64,000 nt of DNA from contig NW_022985453.1 of the NCBI RefSeq assembly GCF_010093595.1, positions 848,788 through 912,787 on the forward strand, given 5' to 3'. Position numbers and translations under genes: made by a program. The stretch comes from Mytilinidion resinicola (lineage: Eukaryota > Ascomycota > Dothideomycetes > Mytilinidiales > Mytilinidiaceae). The notes below the pieces were generated by a model, which was given only the letters and a program-made list of their open reading frames with translations, ran no database searches and was not told the DNA's origin. Every line of letters begins with the position of its first letter. Positions within the stretch are counted from its first letter, which is position 1. This document shows, one piece after another, positions 11,674 to 24,284 of this stretch.

Positions 11674-13279
11674 GACGGGGTCACACGGGATCTCACGGCG
11701 CAGCGGCGTCCTCTATTCTCGCAAATGCGCAAGACCGGGGCCTGTTCTCGTCCGTAGCCAGGGGGTGAATCGGCAGTGTGCTTCGGGGCGTGTTGGGTTG
11801 CTGGTATGCGTTTTGCAGCCTCAGAGTGTGGAATGCGGGCAGCTGCAATTGCAGGGAGAGGGCAGTCAGGAAGGACGACTTGACGAGCCGACGGCAGCGG
11901 CGCGGGCAGGTGCTAAAGACGCGGGCAATGCTAGTTTTCGCAGACGCAGGAGTCAGTGACCTGCAGACCGCTCGACACTTTTAGATAGCTGGCACAGCGC
12001 AGAAGAAGTGGCCAGGCAGGGCAGGGCGGGCAACGGTTATGTATCAGTTCGTGTCAGTTCGCAGCCAGTGCCCACGCGCAGCCAGCGAGCCAGCGGCCAG
12101 TCCACCACACCCTCCGCTCAGGCACACGTCCGCCGCCTCATCGCTCGATCCCGCCAGGGCCAAGCTCGAGTGCCAGCCTCCATCCGCGCCCTCCCGCCGG
12201 CGAGCCTGGGTGCGCTGCTGGCCGGGGCGCCAGAGAGGGCCCCCGTGGCGCTGCGAGCCCGGAGGACGGTATCGAAGTGGTGAAGTGCTCCCGCGACAAT
12301 CATGCGCCCCCGTCACCTGATGCGAGCCGCACCGTGAAGCGCCCTGCAGCAACAATAAGCATCGAGCAGCACTGCAAGCAGCGGGTCGGCGCAGCTGGAC
12401 GGTGCAGCCGAGTGCGGCACAGCAGAGCGAACGAGTGCCTTGGTAGTGGGTGAATTGGCGTGCGGTTCGAGGCCGGTCCGCGCCAACGAGGCATGTAGAC
12501 ACCACTGCCAATATAGGCGTTATAAAAGCCCTATATCGCCTCCACCGCAACCTTATACGGCGTCTGCCGCTATCGCGAGCCCACCTGCCCGTCTCTCCGT
12601 AGAGCACTGTTACCTCGAGCCGCCTTCGGTCCGGATGGAGCGTCCAGGCGTGAGGGGGCGCTGCTGGAACGAGCAGTTCGCGCGCTGTTCGGGAAGCTGA
12701 CTGGCACTGCGGAGAAAACTCTTCAAAAGCGCTGCGGTCTGGTGCTCCGATGATTTCCTTTCTTCTGTCGCTGTGAAACACGCCTCCTCAACAAATACAC
12801 CTTCAGACACCGGGACGTGGAAATCATTGCTGCTTCGGGCCGCTTCCAATACACCACCCTCGAGCATCCCGCTCGCGTACATTGCATATGTGCAAGAGGC
12901 TTTTGATTTCTTTCGCATCTTAGAGTCTATCTATTGGCTAGCTGTGCGCCTGCTATGCAAGAGATGCAATAAATGACCCGCAGCTGTCCAAGGATCGGCC
13001 CGCATCCGCGCCCACAGCCCTGCCATTGAGCGCCATATGACCGGCCGGATAACTCGGTGGGCGACCTCCAGCCCTGGCGAACTTTTGTTGTAGGCCCTCA
13101 AAGCGGGTCGCCAATGGCGACTGCCGTCATGGACAATGCATACCGAGGTAACGAGTGAAGGAAAAGCATAAAACCAAAAGCCAAAAACCGCATGAATCAA
13201 TCTGTGCCGCCCGTATGCCGCTGCAAAGATAACCCCCTGAGTAAGTATGCTGTAAATCGCCACCGAGTAGTGGAAGACT
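11674..13279. other. Intergenic, GC-rich; no supported gene
   Basis: This holds the 5' region of the epimerase gene and the 3' region of topoisomerase I, both on the minus strand. A GC-rich 12.0-12.7 kb section leaves long open frames on both strands, including 245 codons minus at 12044-12781, but their translations are Arg/Ala/Pro-rich noise without motifs. Nothing else is recognised. Confidence 0.45.
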
Positions 13280-16200
13280 TCAGAATTCCCAATCCTCGTC
13301 GACTGACTTGATAGCCCAATCGAACTTCTCGCGGAGCGTCTTGGAGAAGAAGCGCTCGATCGGGACGTTGAATTTCTTGGAGAAGACGACGGTCAGACGT
13401 GGATCGATGTAATTCTGGGGAAGTGGTCAGTGTGGCTGCACTTGTGGTATGAAGTGGACATATGCTTACGATCTTGGAAGTCCCAAGAGCAACTTCCTTG
13501 TTGTTATCCTTGTCTGCCATCTGAACCTTCATCGTTTCGATGCGTTGAGTGAGCTTGTCGAGATTGGCCTCCATCTTCTCCACTGTCGCTCCCTTGCCCT
13601 CCGCCTCGACCTTGCCGGTCTTGTTCTCCTTCTTGAACTTCTTCTCCAGCTCATCCGCGACCTCCAGGCGCTCTTCCAGCTCTTTGTTCTTCATCTCCTT
13701 CTCGCCTTCGCTGACGCGCTTCTCGTTGTCTTTTTCGAACTTCTTCGTGATTTTCTGGCGCTGTTCCTCAACGAGAGCAGCTTGGTGTTCTTTGACCCAC
13801 TCATCATCCATATCCTCGTCACGCTCGAAGAACTCTGCACCTCGCTTCTTCTTGAGCTTCGAATCGAGATCGAGCATCATCTGTTTGATGCGCCATTGCT
13901 GGTACCGGAGACCCTTGATCTATTGAACTGATTAGCCAGATAGTCACCATGGGTGCCCTGTGATATCGTACCTTCTCTTCCATCTTCTCGATTTGTCCGG
14001 CATGGCCTGCTGCTACTGTACGCTTGTGATTACAAAGAATGGCAACCTTTCGGTTCGCATCGTTGTAGTCCTTGACCTTCTCCGGAATCGTTCCCTTGGA
14101 CGTCATCTCTCGGAGCAGTCTTGCCATGGTCCAGGAGGCATTGTAGGTACGGAACACCTTGGCTGTAAGGCCAGGCATGTAGTTGCTCAGGTGCTTATTA
14201 AGAGCGGAGGTCTAGATGAAGTCAGCTGCCGCATGCAGGATGTGACGAAAGGGTTCTTACAGTCAGTCTGTCGAAGATCTCATCACCAGTGCTTTTTGGT
14301 TCCTTCTTGAAGAGCTTCAAGTTCTTGAAGACCTGGTGGTCGACTTCAACCTCGTCGTAGAATCGAATGCTGTCCTTACCCAGGAAGTCGAATATAACCG
14401 TGTTCGGAGGCCGTAGAGTAACATGCTCGTATTTCAGAGAGCAGCAACCGACAGTGTCAGCCTCATCTTCACCTTTCTCGTTACCAGCACGAAGTGCAAA
14501 CTGATCGATGAGGTAGACAGCAGTGGCGCGCTGACGATCAGCCATGATGCTGGATTTTAGGTCTTTTTGGTAGTCCTTGCGAATGCGGTCAATATGCTCC
14601 TTCAGCTCGCGAGCTTTTTCGAATTTTTTGTGATCGCTCTGTCCTTTGACATCGGAGTTGGCAGCCAGCATAACGTACTTGTACGCATTGTTGATGTTTT
14701 CTTGCCACATAGCCAGCCAGGTGCCTTCCTGGTCATGCTTGACTTCCTTCCAGCGGTGCCCTGCTGGAGGTTCTGGGACTTTGGCTTCCTTGCCGATGTT
14801 GATGGTGATTTGCTCAGGAAGCACTCGGTTTTTGACACGCCCAGTCTTGGGGTGCTCGCCGCGACCACGGAAAAGACCAGGAGGTTCGACTCTGAAGTTG
14901 CCGACTTTCTGCTTACGACCGTCCCATATGCAGAACATGTAGTCCTTCTCGGCTTCGTCTTTGGCTGCCTTGAGCGCCTTCTTTTCTGCGGCAGGCAGGG
15001 CTTTCTTCTTCAATCGCTCTGCTTCTAGGTAGTCGAAGATTGGCTTGAAGTCGCACTTGGCGAACTTCTGAATCTTGACTTTGTTGCCGTTCTTGTCCGT
15101 GGCGTGGCCAGTTTTGGCTAGCATTTTCTGGAAGTCCTCGAAGAAGTTTTTGTTGAACGTAGGATTCTCGACGTTGTGGGCAGAGTTCAGCATTCCACCG
15201 TAAAAGCCTGCGATTTCCTCGGCGTCCTCGTGGAGGCTGACCGGAACGCCGTCGTAGAGCATTTTGACGTGCGAAGGAAGAGGTTCATACTCTGGGGGAA
15301 AGATCACGCCGTTGTGCTCGAGAGTAGTCCACTTCTTGGTGCCGTCGCCCTTGGTTGGGTCTTCCCACCATCTGTATTCCTCTTCTTCGGCTTCAGCCTC
15401 GCGGTCCTGATCGGTCTCCTCCTTCTTCACTTTCCCCTTGCCCTTCTTTGCTGGAGTCGCTGGGTCCGCCTTGACTTTAGCTTTCTTCGCGGACGCTTTG
15501 CGCTTGAGAGGAGTCTCAGAGTCCGACTCGGCTTTGACTCCATTGGTAGCCTTCGCCGTAGGCTTCTTCTTCTTCGCAAGCGGAATATCATCATCGGTGT
15601 CGCTTTCAACCTTCTTTGGCTTTCGCTTGATGGTAGGAGCTTTCTTTTCGTCCCGCCTGATGGCCTCAGCCTCCTTCTCGGCTGCCTTTTCGATCTTCTC
15701 CTTCTCTTTCACTAGCTTAACGCCCAGAGGTGTGTCAGAGTCCGACGATTCTCCCATCTGCGCCGCAGTAGCTTTGGGAGGCTTCTTTACGGCCGGGCGT
15801 GACCTGTGGGCTAAGGGCTCATCGCTGGGTTCAGAGTCGGAATCTTGCGCAGAATTTGCAGCTGGAGAGGTCCTTCGGCGCTTACTCTATGACAGAGTCA
15901 GCGAGTTGAATGCATAACGGGTTCGGGATTGTAACGCACCAATGGCTTATCGTCGTCGGAGCTGCTGCTGGCTTCCTTGTAGGTCTTGCCGTTCGTCGTG
16001 CTGCCCCGAGACTTTCGTTTTCCGTTCGTGTGTCCATTCGGAAGGGCTGGAGTGTCGACATCCATCTCCTCGACAGGGCCCATGCGTATGGAAACGCCAG
16101 GCTCGACGTGCCCGTTGGATGGGTCTTCCTTGTCCATAGCTCTGTCGATGTTCTTGGAGATGTAGGCTTCCGATTTTACTGGGAGTGAGGAGTGGTTAGT

Positions 16201-16433
16201 GAGGGATTGATCATGGAGGAGTGTGTGGACGAGGGTAGTTTGTAAGGGCTGGCCAGGTGACGGTGGGCCTCGCGCGTAATAGGCAGAGGCAGTAGGCCCG
16301 AAAAGGACAACGTGGAACAGTGCTTGCCAGTGAGGCCATTCGCGTTCACGCCTCGGTAGTGATGCTAAGGGACGAACTCACCTCCATTCGGTCTGCCCTT
16401 GACGAGCGGGGTGTCATCGTCCGACGACGACAT
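13280..16433 (-). CDS. top1: DNA topoisomerase I (type IB)
   Basis: Six minus-strand exons, 16433-16382, 16178-15940, 15886-14261, 14211-13972, 13919-13470 and 13414-13280, encode about 913 residues; all phases close. The N-terminus is charged with repeated SSSDDD/SDTPL blocks and Lys-rich nuclear-localisation-like stretches. The core begins near [10 protein letters not shown] and includes [30 protein letters not shown] with an active-site Arg, and [15 protein letters not shown] long coiled-coil linker (about residues 720-865) precedes the C-terminal domain, whose active-site tyrosine is in SKINYIDPR (Tyr about 871, just after the last intron). The enzyme nicks and reseals one DNA strand to relieve supercoils during transcription and replication. 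It is divergent from ATP3 across 466 bp. Identification is very secure. Confidence 0.97.
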
Positions 16434-16899
16434 GTTCCAAGAGGTTGCTGGCAGCTGTAGCCGTGGCTTCAGGTACAGGGAGAAAGCGGAATTGCTTCTA
16501 GCGGACCCGAACACGGTAGCAGCAGGCCTAGCGAGTTGGCGGGGGCAAACTGCAGTTGATGTTAGATGGAAACGCCGGGCGAGACTGAGGGGGCCGCGCC
16601 ACGCGACGTGGTGGAGAGACTTGATGGCAGAGATAGCGACGGACGCGACGGCGATGGGGAAGGAGAAAGGAATGGATTCGAGAAGGTCTTGGGTCTCACA
16701 CGGACAACAAAAAGAGCCTCCTGAGCGCCTGCCCCCGCTGATTGGCTGGAGAGCTTCTTGGCTGCGCCAGGCCGCGTATAGTGCTAGCGGCAATTTCCTT
16801 CACTCCGAGAGCTTCCTCCAGCCGTGAAGCCGACCACAGCTTGACGCACACCACGGCCGTCTCCCATCTCCGCTCCATCTCCTCCCAATCTGTCTCACG
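16434..16899. promoter_or_regulatory. Shared divergent promoter region of top1 and ATP synthase gamma
   Basis: The 466 bp between the two start codons must contain both promoters and both 5' leaders. It is C/T-rich toward the ATP3 start, as is common for fungal leaders, and GC-rich in the middle. I do not recognise a defined TATA box or factor site. Confidence 0.6.
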
Positions 16900-18054
16900 A
16901 TGCTGTCCAGAGCTGCCCGTCCGGCTCTGCGAGCGGGCGCCCAGAGCGCTGCCCGGTACGCCTCCTCCTGTCCTGTCCTGCCGCTCTCCCGGCGACTTCT
17001 CCCGGCGCCTCTATTCATCCCAATTGGCATCGAGACACTGATTGCATCGCGTTGACAGCCCGGCCACCCTCAATGCCACCAATGCCGCCACCTACGCTAC
17101 GCTGCGTGAGATCGAGGGCCGCTTGAAGTCGATCCGCAACATCGAGAAGATCACGAAGACGATGAAAATCGTCGCCTCGACCAAGCTCACCCGCGCCCAG
17201 CGCGCCATGACCGAGTCCCGGAAGTACGGCCAGACGTCCAACCTAGTTTTCGAGAAGGCCGAGACGAAGCCGATTGAGGGCGAGGGCAAGAAGACATTGA
17301 TTGTTGTCTGCAGCTCGGATAAGGGCCTCTGTGGTGGTATTCACTCCGGCATGTCGAGGAAGACGCGTGCCATCCTCGCCGAGAAGCCTGACATCGATCT
17401 TGTCGTCCTTGGAGAGAAATGCAAGGCGCAATTGGGCAGATCCAATGGCAAGAACATGCAGCTCAGCTTTGCCGGCATTGGAAAGGACGTGCCAACGTTC
17501 GCCGATGCTCAGGCCATTGCGGACCAGATCGCCCTGCTCCCGACCGACTACGCCTCCGTCCAGATCATCTACAACAAGTTCATCAATGCGACAAGTTACG
17601 ATGCCACCATAATCGAGGCGTACTCCGAAGAGGCCATCCTCAACTCTCGTAAGCCAGACGAAAGCTCCAGCAAAGCGCTTCTAACATGATTGCTAGCAAA
17701 CTTTGCCGCCTTTGAGATTGATGATGAGGTGCTCGCCAACCTCCGCGAGTACTCGCTTGCCAATTCGCTGTTCTGGGTAAGATAATCATCGTGGCTCTCA
17801 CAATCTAATACTGATGATTTCAGGCGCTGGCTGAGGGTCATGCTTGTGAGCAGTCTGCCCGACGGAATGCCATGGATGTAAGTTGCTTGCTTCCCTAGTA
17901 AATAACGCAGCAGCTAATTGTGGCACAGAACGCGTCCAAGAACGCCGGCGACATGATCACCCGGTTCCAGATTCTTTTCAATCGCACTCGTCAAGCCGTC
18001 ATTACCGGCGAACTCGTGGAGATTATCACTGGTGCTGCGGCTTCAGAGGAGTAG
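16900..18054 (+). CDS. atp3: Mitochondrial F1 ATP synthase gamma subunit
   Basis: Exons 16900-16955, 17059-17648, 17697-17776, 17824-17877 and 17929-18054 give 301 residues, the usual length. The first exon ([13 protein letters not shown]) is an Arg-rich mitochondrial targeting sequence. The mature part starts [16 protein letters not shown] and has [16 protein letters not shown], the N-terminal helix of the central stalk. [14 protein letters not shown] is the conserved Rossmann-like core. The C-terminal helix contains [12 protein letters not shown] and [18 protein letters not shown], the family signature region that rotates inside the alpha3-beta3 ring. It works in the matrix side of the inner membrane. 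The start is set by the targeting peptide; the in-frame ATG at 17042 lies inside intron 1. Confidence 0.96.
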
Positions 18055-19122
18055 GCTGGAGCGACTTATAGCATGTATCTGTGTCCGATCAAGCGCCAAC
18101 CGAGGCTCAAAATCCACCATTGAGGTGGTTGTATGTAGAATAAGTACTCGCTGTTCATTGGGTTTCCCCTTGTTACTATCAACATGTGGGCCTTGCTAAG
18201 TGAAAGAAACACGCACATGCGGCTGTGAAGCTGAATATCACATTCCAGCACCTGAAGATGAGTAAGACATCAATTTTAAATGAACGATGCTGTACAACCC
18301 CATTCCCAGCTTTATACCCCAGGCTCCGGGCTTTTGCAGATTTGTATGACCATGTGGAGAGACGCTCAAGGGTATCCGCAGCAAAGGCGGGGAGCGTGCG
18401 TTGGATGTACGCAGCCGTGGTGAGTGCGTATGATTTGCGTGACAAGAGCTCATCCACGCAGATTCGGCCATCGCACAGCATCGCGAACCTTGCTTTCAGC
18501 CTTACCCCAGCCGCACTCGCACCGTTTTGGGTGGCAGGAGCTGGATGCAGGCAAGGAGGCGCCTCAATGCGGGCAAAGGCGCCATGCGCTGATCTGCACG
18601 TCAAACATCGAGTGAAACAGCTCGGTTCTGACCGTCTGTAACATGTTTATGGCATGGGCAAACCTTGCAAGATGGGGAAGGCCGGAGTTGATGCCTATAT
18701 TAATGGCTTCCTATTGCTCTTGTTCTTGCTGACGCTCGTTGTCCTGAGCGTTCGGTCTTTTGCATCTCGTAGCATCCTGGTTAGCTTCGGCCAGCTCATC
18801 GGCCTCAACCACCTTCCTTGTCAACCTGCACATTGTAAACACAACAAAAGGCAACGCCCATGTGCCGAACAACTTAAGGGGCCGTCCACTCTCTACATTC
18901 TTTTCCCGTCGTTCCTTTCGGCATAGTCACATTTGCTCGCCTTCCAAAAATTGGTTGCTCTTCCCCGAGGCCGCGGCACCCTACCTCCTAGCACCTTCCT
19001 TGAACACAACAACTCGCGCTCCAGTCCAATCTCACTCGGACTCTGATCAGAGAAATCCCCAAAGTCCACACCTCTTCATCTCTACGCTTCCAACCTGCAT
19101 TCACTCAAACTCACAGCCCTCC
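18055..19122. other. Intergenic between atp3 and the next gene
   Basis: Contains the atp3 3' region and, toward 18.8-19.1 kb, a C/T-rich stretch typical of a fungal promoter and leader. The frame of the next gene stays open back to about 18760, but that extension is low-complexity Ser/Thr/Pro-rich sequence and I treat it as leader. No RNA gene was recognised. Confidence 0.45.
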
Positions 19123-20122
19123 ATGTCGTCCTGCGCAAGCACAATGCAGTCGCAGTTCGTCGTCGGTGCATTGAGAGCACAGCTGCCTGCTATCAAGCAG
19201 CTCTTCTTGCGTGGACAGTACCGGCAGTGTGCAGCGGCCGCGCAGTCCCTTCTTCTCGAGATAAGCCGAGACGTAAGTCTTTCCCAGTAGCGCATTTGGA
19301 TAATCTGTAAATTCGGGCTACCTCAGTGCTGTCCATGAACCTGCTTTCTCGAGAGATTCTGACTTCTGGCAGGAGCCACGCATGCACGTCGCTTTTCTGC
19401 ACTTCTATGTCGCCCTCTCGCACCATGAAACCTCGCGAAACATGCGTATTTTGAACGACCAGCGACAGTCGTCCCTGGAACTGGCCGAGAAGCATTATGT
19501 GGCCGCCCTAGAGTCGCTGTATATGCTGCCAACTACTACCGAGCTTGAAACCATCGATGAGGTATCTGATCACTCAGGAGATGAAGACAGTATGGTGGAG
19601 TCTTGCAATCCTTCAAACCGCAGCTCCATTAATCATAAACGCTCTTCCCTAGACTCCAGCTTGACCGACGACACATCGGTATACAGTGACGACGAGTCCG
19701 ATTCAGCATTTCCTCCAACGCCAAAGATGTTCAACCGCTCTCCACCATCTCGTAACTTCCTAGACGACCTCACTCTGCCTTCTCAGAAGCTATTCCGCAA
19801 CCCGTCATTAACATCGATTCCGAGTCCTGAGATTGAACGCTACAACGTCAACCTCACCAGCTTCACTAGCATGCTACACTCGCATATCTACGCGGTTCGC
19901 TCGCTCCAGAAAGCTCAGGCGGCAGAGGACACGGGCCATTCTATCTCTCAGGGATGGCATGCCGTTCCGTACACAAGCTCTGGACCTCGGTATTCCGGGA
20001 CTGCCAAGAACGGGTCAAAGTTTGCTCACTTCGTCAGAGGTCGTGCGAAGCTTCTCCCACGGCAGAGGTTCGATTCCAGAAAATACGAGGATCTCTGCCG
20101 AAAGGCACTCGCAGAGCTGTGA
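19123..20122 (+). CDS. Conserved fungal hypothetical protein, helical-repeat-like N-terminus
   Basis: Exons 19123-19272 and 19373-20122 (100-nt intron, GTAAGT donor) give 299 residues. The N-terminal ~100 residues are amphipathic helices (AIKQLFLRGQYRQCAAAAQ; LELAEKHYVAALESLY) with the spacing of TPR-like hairpins. A Ser/Asp-rich linker follows (DHSGDEDS, DDTSVYSDDESDS). The C-terminal 70 residues are basic and more ordered (FVRGRAKLLPRQRFDSRKYEDLCRKAL). I do not recognise a named family. TPR-like helices usually mediate protein contacts, but that is inference. The start at 19123 is the first ATG close to the ordered part, since the upstream open extension is low complexity. Confidence 0.7.
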
Positions 20123-20934
20123 CATCCTGAGGTGACAGACTTGCCGAACTTATAACCGCCCACACGATATCCAGTATGCTAGACGATTGAGACGATGAAG
20201 GGACTGGTGCTCATGATGCAGAAGACGCGACATGATTTGGAATGGTATGGTTATCCGTGGACGAGACGTTAGGCTCGGTTTCGACTGCCTTGAGATTAGG
20301 GCGGCAAGGCGTTCAGATGATTGCGTGGTCTTTCACAACAGCATGGGCGTTATTATGGATACCCTGACTCTTCTTACCAGCTGGTTTGAACAGCGTAATG
20401 CGGTTTGGTCCACTGGCTGTGCCTTGATTTCCTTGAGCTTTTTTCTTTGCGTTACTTGCTTTGTTTGCTCTAGTATACTATTTTAACTCAATTAATGATG
20501 GTCAAAGGTAGCAAAGGGTATACCTATAGCTTTGAGATGATAGCGAGAACACATTTGTAAGAATAGAGAACGATGAAGCAGTCTTGAGCATAAACCTGAG
20601 TGAGTGAAGATAGATAATGCCGAAAGTTGTAATCCGAGAACAAGCCCAAGTATTAATTCTCCTTTGATGTTCATGGACTCTTACGCCTCACTTAGAAAAA
20701 GCAGACAAGAGAATACTGAACGTTGAAGGTTGTCCAATCACTGCCGGTTGAATTTCTGATGACATGCCTGCTCCGTATCATTCCGGCTCTGGCGCCGCGC
20801 GAGGCGAGCTTGACCCAAAGTCAAAGACCTCATCAACGAACAGCGAGCTTCCCTTCCTACGCCACCCTCCCAATCTCCCCTCTACAGCGCCAATTGGCAA
20901 AGACACCAGGCTTTGGGCTGTTCCGTCGGTCGCA
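20123..20934. other. Intergenic upstream of the complex I gene
   Basis: 3' region of the preceding gene plus promoter of the 49 kDa subunit gene. The complex I frame is open from 20764, but the sequence before 20935 does not look like a targeting peptide. No other feature was seen. Confidence 0.45.
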
Positions 20935-22437
20935 ATGCCTGTTTCCTTTGCTCGCCTTGCCGGCCACACGGCGAAACGACTATGCCTCGCCCCACGACCA
21001 CACATCGCTTTCCTTTCTCGACCCATTGCCCGCTCCATCTCGACGTCGCTCCCTCGTCATTATGCCGCTGTAGACTACGAGCAGCCCGAGGGCACGAGGC
21101 TGATTCCAGTTGACCCAACCTTCGGCCACCCGATCGACCCGGACTCAGCGTCCATGAACCTCGCCGACGACGAAGGGGACACAGCGGAGAAGCGAAAGAT
21201 CAGGCACTACACAGTCAACTTCGGACCCCAGCATCCAGCTGCCCATGGCGTGCTACGGCTTATCCTCGAGCTCAATGGCGAAGAGATTGTGCGAGCTGAT
21301 CCGCACGTCGGACTGCTGCACCGCGGAACCGAGAAGCTCATCGAGTACAGGACATACCTCCAGGCCCTCCCATACTTCGATCGGCTGGATTATGTCTCCA
21401 TGATGACGAACGAACAAGTTTTCTCCCTGGCCACGGAAAAGCTGTTGAACATTGAAATCCCGGAGCGCGCGAAATATATCAGAACAATGTTTGCGGAACT
21501 CACTCGCATAGCGAACCACCTCATGTCGGTTCTGTCTCACGCCATGGACGTTGGTGCTTTGACACCATTTTTGTGGGGGTTCGAAGAACGTGAGAAGATC
21601 ATGGTACGCACAATTGGCTCTGCTGCCACCTGATTCACACACACCGCGAATATTAGCGTGCTAACGAAGTAACTACAGGAGTTTTATGAACGTGTTTCTG
21701 GCGCACGAATGCACGCCGCATACGTCCGTCCCGGCGGAGTCAGCCAAGACATCCCGATAGGCCTCCTTGATGATATCTACCAATGGGCCACTCAGTTCGG
21801 CGATCGTGTTGATGAGACCGAGGAGATGTTGACGGACAATCGTATCTGGATCGGGCGTACCAAGGGCATTGGTGTCGTCTCAGCTGCCGAGGCTATCAAT
21901 TACTCCTTCTCCGGTGTCATGCTTCGCGGTTCCGGTGTTCCTTGGGACGTGCGAAAGTCCCAGCCCTACGACGCCTACGACAAGGTCGAATTCGACGTTC
22001 CCGTCGGTGTAAACGGGGACTGCTACGACCGCTACCTGTGTCGCATGGAGGAGTTCCGCCAATCTCTCCGCATTATATTCCAGTGCTTGAACCAGATGCC
22101 GGCCGGCCCCATCAAGGTCGAAGACTACAAAATCGCGCCGCCGCCACGCGCTGCTATGAAGGAGAACATGGAAGCGCTTATCCATCACTTCCTGCTCTTC
22201 AGCAAGGGATACAGCGTCCCTCCAGGCGAGACATATACCGCAATCGAGGCGCCTAAGGGAGAAATGGGTGTATTCTTGGTCAGTGACGGCAGCGAGCGGC
22301 CGTATAGGTGCAAGATTCGGGCACCTGGGTTCGCACATTTGAGCTGCATGGATCAGATTTCAAGAGGACATCTGTTGGCCGATGCGGTGGCTATCATTGG
22401 AACTATGGATCTTGTGTTCGGTGAGGTAGACCGATAA
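20935..22437 (+). CDS. nuo49: NADH:ubiquinone oxidoreductase 49 kDa subunit (complex I, NuoD/NDUFS2)
   Basis: Exons 20935-21603 and 21679-22437 (75-nt intron) encode 475 residues. [16 protein letters not shown] to about residue 42 is an Arg-rich matrix-targeting peptide. The mature protein carries [15 protein letters not shown], which forms part of the quinone site, [21 protein letters not shown], and the C-terminal [10 protein letters not shown] with DLVFGEVDR at the end. All are hallmarks of the NuoD family. It is a peripheral-arm subunit that helps form the ubiquinone reduction pocket next to the last iron-sulfur cluster. It is derived from a NiFe-hydrogenase large subunit but lacks metal-binding cysteines. 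The start was chosen so the targeting peptide is N-terminal; an upstream in-frame ATG at 20764 would bury it. Confidence 0.96.
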
Positions 22438-23247
22438 AGAGATGTGGAAGAGTGGGATGATGGCCATGCATGCATGCTGGGCGATCAGGCAAGTCAGAAG
22501 GCGTGTCGCTAGTAACATCGTGACACAACATATATTGTGTATGGTGAGGCCAAATGCTTAGCCTGATGGGGCTGTATATATTCTTTGTATATCCAATCGA
22601 AGCGGAGCTTTTCTTTTGTTCATACCGGCTTTTTGGATGGCGAAGGTTGGTCTGATTGCCATCGGTCCACATCAAAGCCTTATGATTGCAAGCCCGTCAC
22701 CGTATCCTGTACTCTGCAACGCATCTGGTTTGACTGACGCGTGCTAACGAGCTCCTACGCGATTGGCCCATGAAAAAATCAAAACTCAGAAGCCGTACGA
22801 TCGATCCGCAGACCGGATCTAGCCAAGAAGGGTGCTAGCTGCCCAACACGTCATCAGTGAGGGGTGAAAGGAGGGGCAGATCAGTTCAGGTACAGCCAGG
22901 TTTGGGCTGCGTAGCTTCTTGGATCATCTCTTTCTCTTCTTCATGTTAAGATATCGTCTATCTTAAATTGTCTATTGAGTCTACTAAACATAAAACTCTT
23001 AGCATATACCTCGTGAAGTAAGTAACCACCAAATACTCCACCATCTCTCCGCAATCTCTCTGTCTACCCCGCGAGCGACCCCTACGCAGCAACCACACTA
23101 TCCCACAAGGCCCCAGATCTCATCCCTTCAGCATCTATTGCCGTCATACATACCCTCTGTCCGCGCCTTTTCTTCTAATCCAACTCTTCTCTTATTTTCC
23201 CCGCCTCAGTCCACAACTAACCCACCTCAACCCTAGAACCTACGACA
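22438..23247. other. Intergenic; promoter of the glycine-rich gene
   Basis: The right half (about 23030-23245) is strongly C/T-rich, the usual look of a fungal 5' leader for a well-expressed gene. Nothing else is recognised. Confidence 0.45.
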
Positions 23248-24284
23248 ATGTCCTACAACAACGAAGGCTACGACAATGACCAGCGCCGCCGCCGCGACGA
23301 CGACGATAGCTACGGTGGCCGCCAGGGCGGTGGGGGCAGATACGGAAATGAGGGACAAGGAGGGGGGTACGGCAATGAAGGGCGTCAGGGCGGTGGTGGA
23401 GGGTACGGCAACGAAGGAGGAGGGTACGGCAACGAAGGGGGAGGGTACGGCAACGAAGGGCGCCAGGGCGGAGGAGGTGGATACGACAACGAAGGTGGTC
23501 AGGGAGGAGGATATGGCAACGAAGGACGTCAATCGGGTGGAGGAGGTTATGGCAATGAAGGCCGTCAAGAGGGAGGGTACGGCAACGAAGGCCGCCAATC
23601 CCAAGGCCAAGGCCACAGCTCCGGCACGCCCTACGGCGGCGGCGGTGGCTACGGCGGTGGCAGCGACGACTTCTCCGGCGCGGCGGAGCATGCCTCGCAC
23701 CATGCGGGCGACAGCGGGGACAGCTCGCTCTTTAGCAGCGTGCTCGGGCAGCTAAGCGGGCGCAAGCAGCATCTGCAGAACGAGGATATCGATGAGGGCG
23801 AGGCGGTGCGGCAGCATCAGCAGATGTATGGAGGAGGAGGTGGTGGTGGTGGGGGGCAGGCTAGTTCGGGGGGGATGGGGGCTGCGGCGGCGATGCAGGC
23901 GTTGAAGATGTTTACGGGGGGAGGGGGTGGTGGGCAGCAGGGTGGACAGGGAGGGGGGCAGAATCAGTTTATTGGTATGGCGATGGCGCAAGCGAGCAAG
24001 TTGTTTGATCAGCAGAGTGCGCAGGGGAATACGGTGAGTGATTCCCGAGATCTGGGGGTGTTTTTGGGAAGGGCGAAGACTGATTTGGTGGTAGCATCCC
24101 GAAGCCACGAAGCAGGATGCTGTTTCTTCGGCTGCGCAGGTGAGTTTTGTATCCCGGGAGTTTGGTGGTTGGGTTGAGCTAATGGGTCTAGATGGCGTTC
24201 AAGATGTACATGAAGTCCGAGATGGGTGGTGGAGGTGGGAGCGGAGGTGGACTCATGAGCATGGCCAGCAAGTTCTTGGGCTGA
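23248..24284 (+). CDS. Glycine-rich DUF7721-like protein
   Basis: Exons 23248-24033, 24095-24139 and 24192-24284 encode about 307 residues. The N-terminal ~125 residues are repeats of GGYGNEG and GRQGGGG, giving a disordered, low-complexity tail. The ordered part begins DDFSGAAEHASHHAG, then SSLFSSVLGQL, AAAMQALKMF and FIGMAMAQASKLFDQQ, and ends MASKFLG after the last intron. This arrangement (Gly/Tyr/Asn repeats plus an Ala/Met-rich helical core) matches a fungal family I recall as DUF7721; function unknown. The Gly-rich repeats are encoded by imperfect 21-36 bp DNA repeats, so length may vary between strains. The last two introns rest on GTGAGT donors and conserved C-terminal motifs. Confidence 0.82.

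Noticed and set aside
12044..12781. 245-codon minus-strand open frame
   Set aside because: GC-rich region keeps several frames open on both strands; composition is Arg/Ala/Pro-rich noise without domain signal.
15176..15917. Long plus-strand frames opposite topoisomerase I
   Set aside because: They are antisense shadows of the Lys/Glu-rich top1 N-terminus, giving Leu/Phe/Ser-rich nonsense.
17042..17058. Start of ATP synthase gamma at 17042
   Set aside because: This ATG is inside intron 1; the first exon at 16900 supplies a proper targeting peptide and the junction phase closes.
20764..20934. Upstream in-frame start for the complex I 49 kDa subunit
   Set aside because: It would place 57 non-targeting residues before a clear Arg-rich mitochondrial presequence that begins at 20935.
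23340..23600. Regularly spaced short repeats that might suggest a CRISPR-like array
   Set aside because: They are contiguous in-frame codons of a glycine-rich protein in a eukaryote, without unique spacers.
23233..23703. 156-codon minus-strand frame opposite the glycine-rich gene
   Set aside because: Its Val/Ala/Ser repeats are the complement of the GGYGNEG repeats; a shadow.
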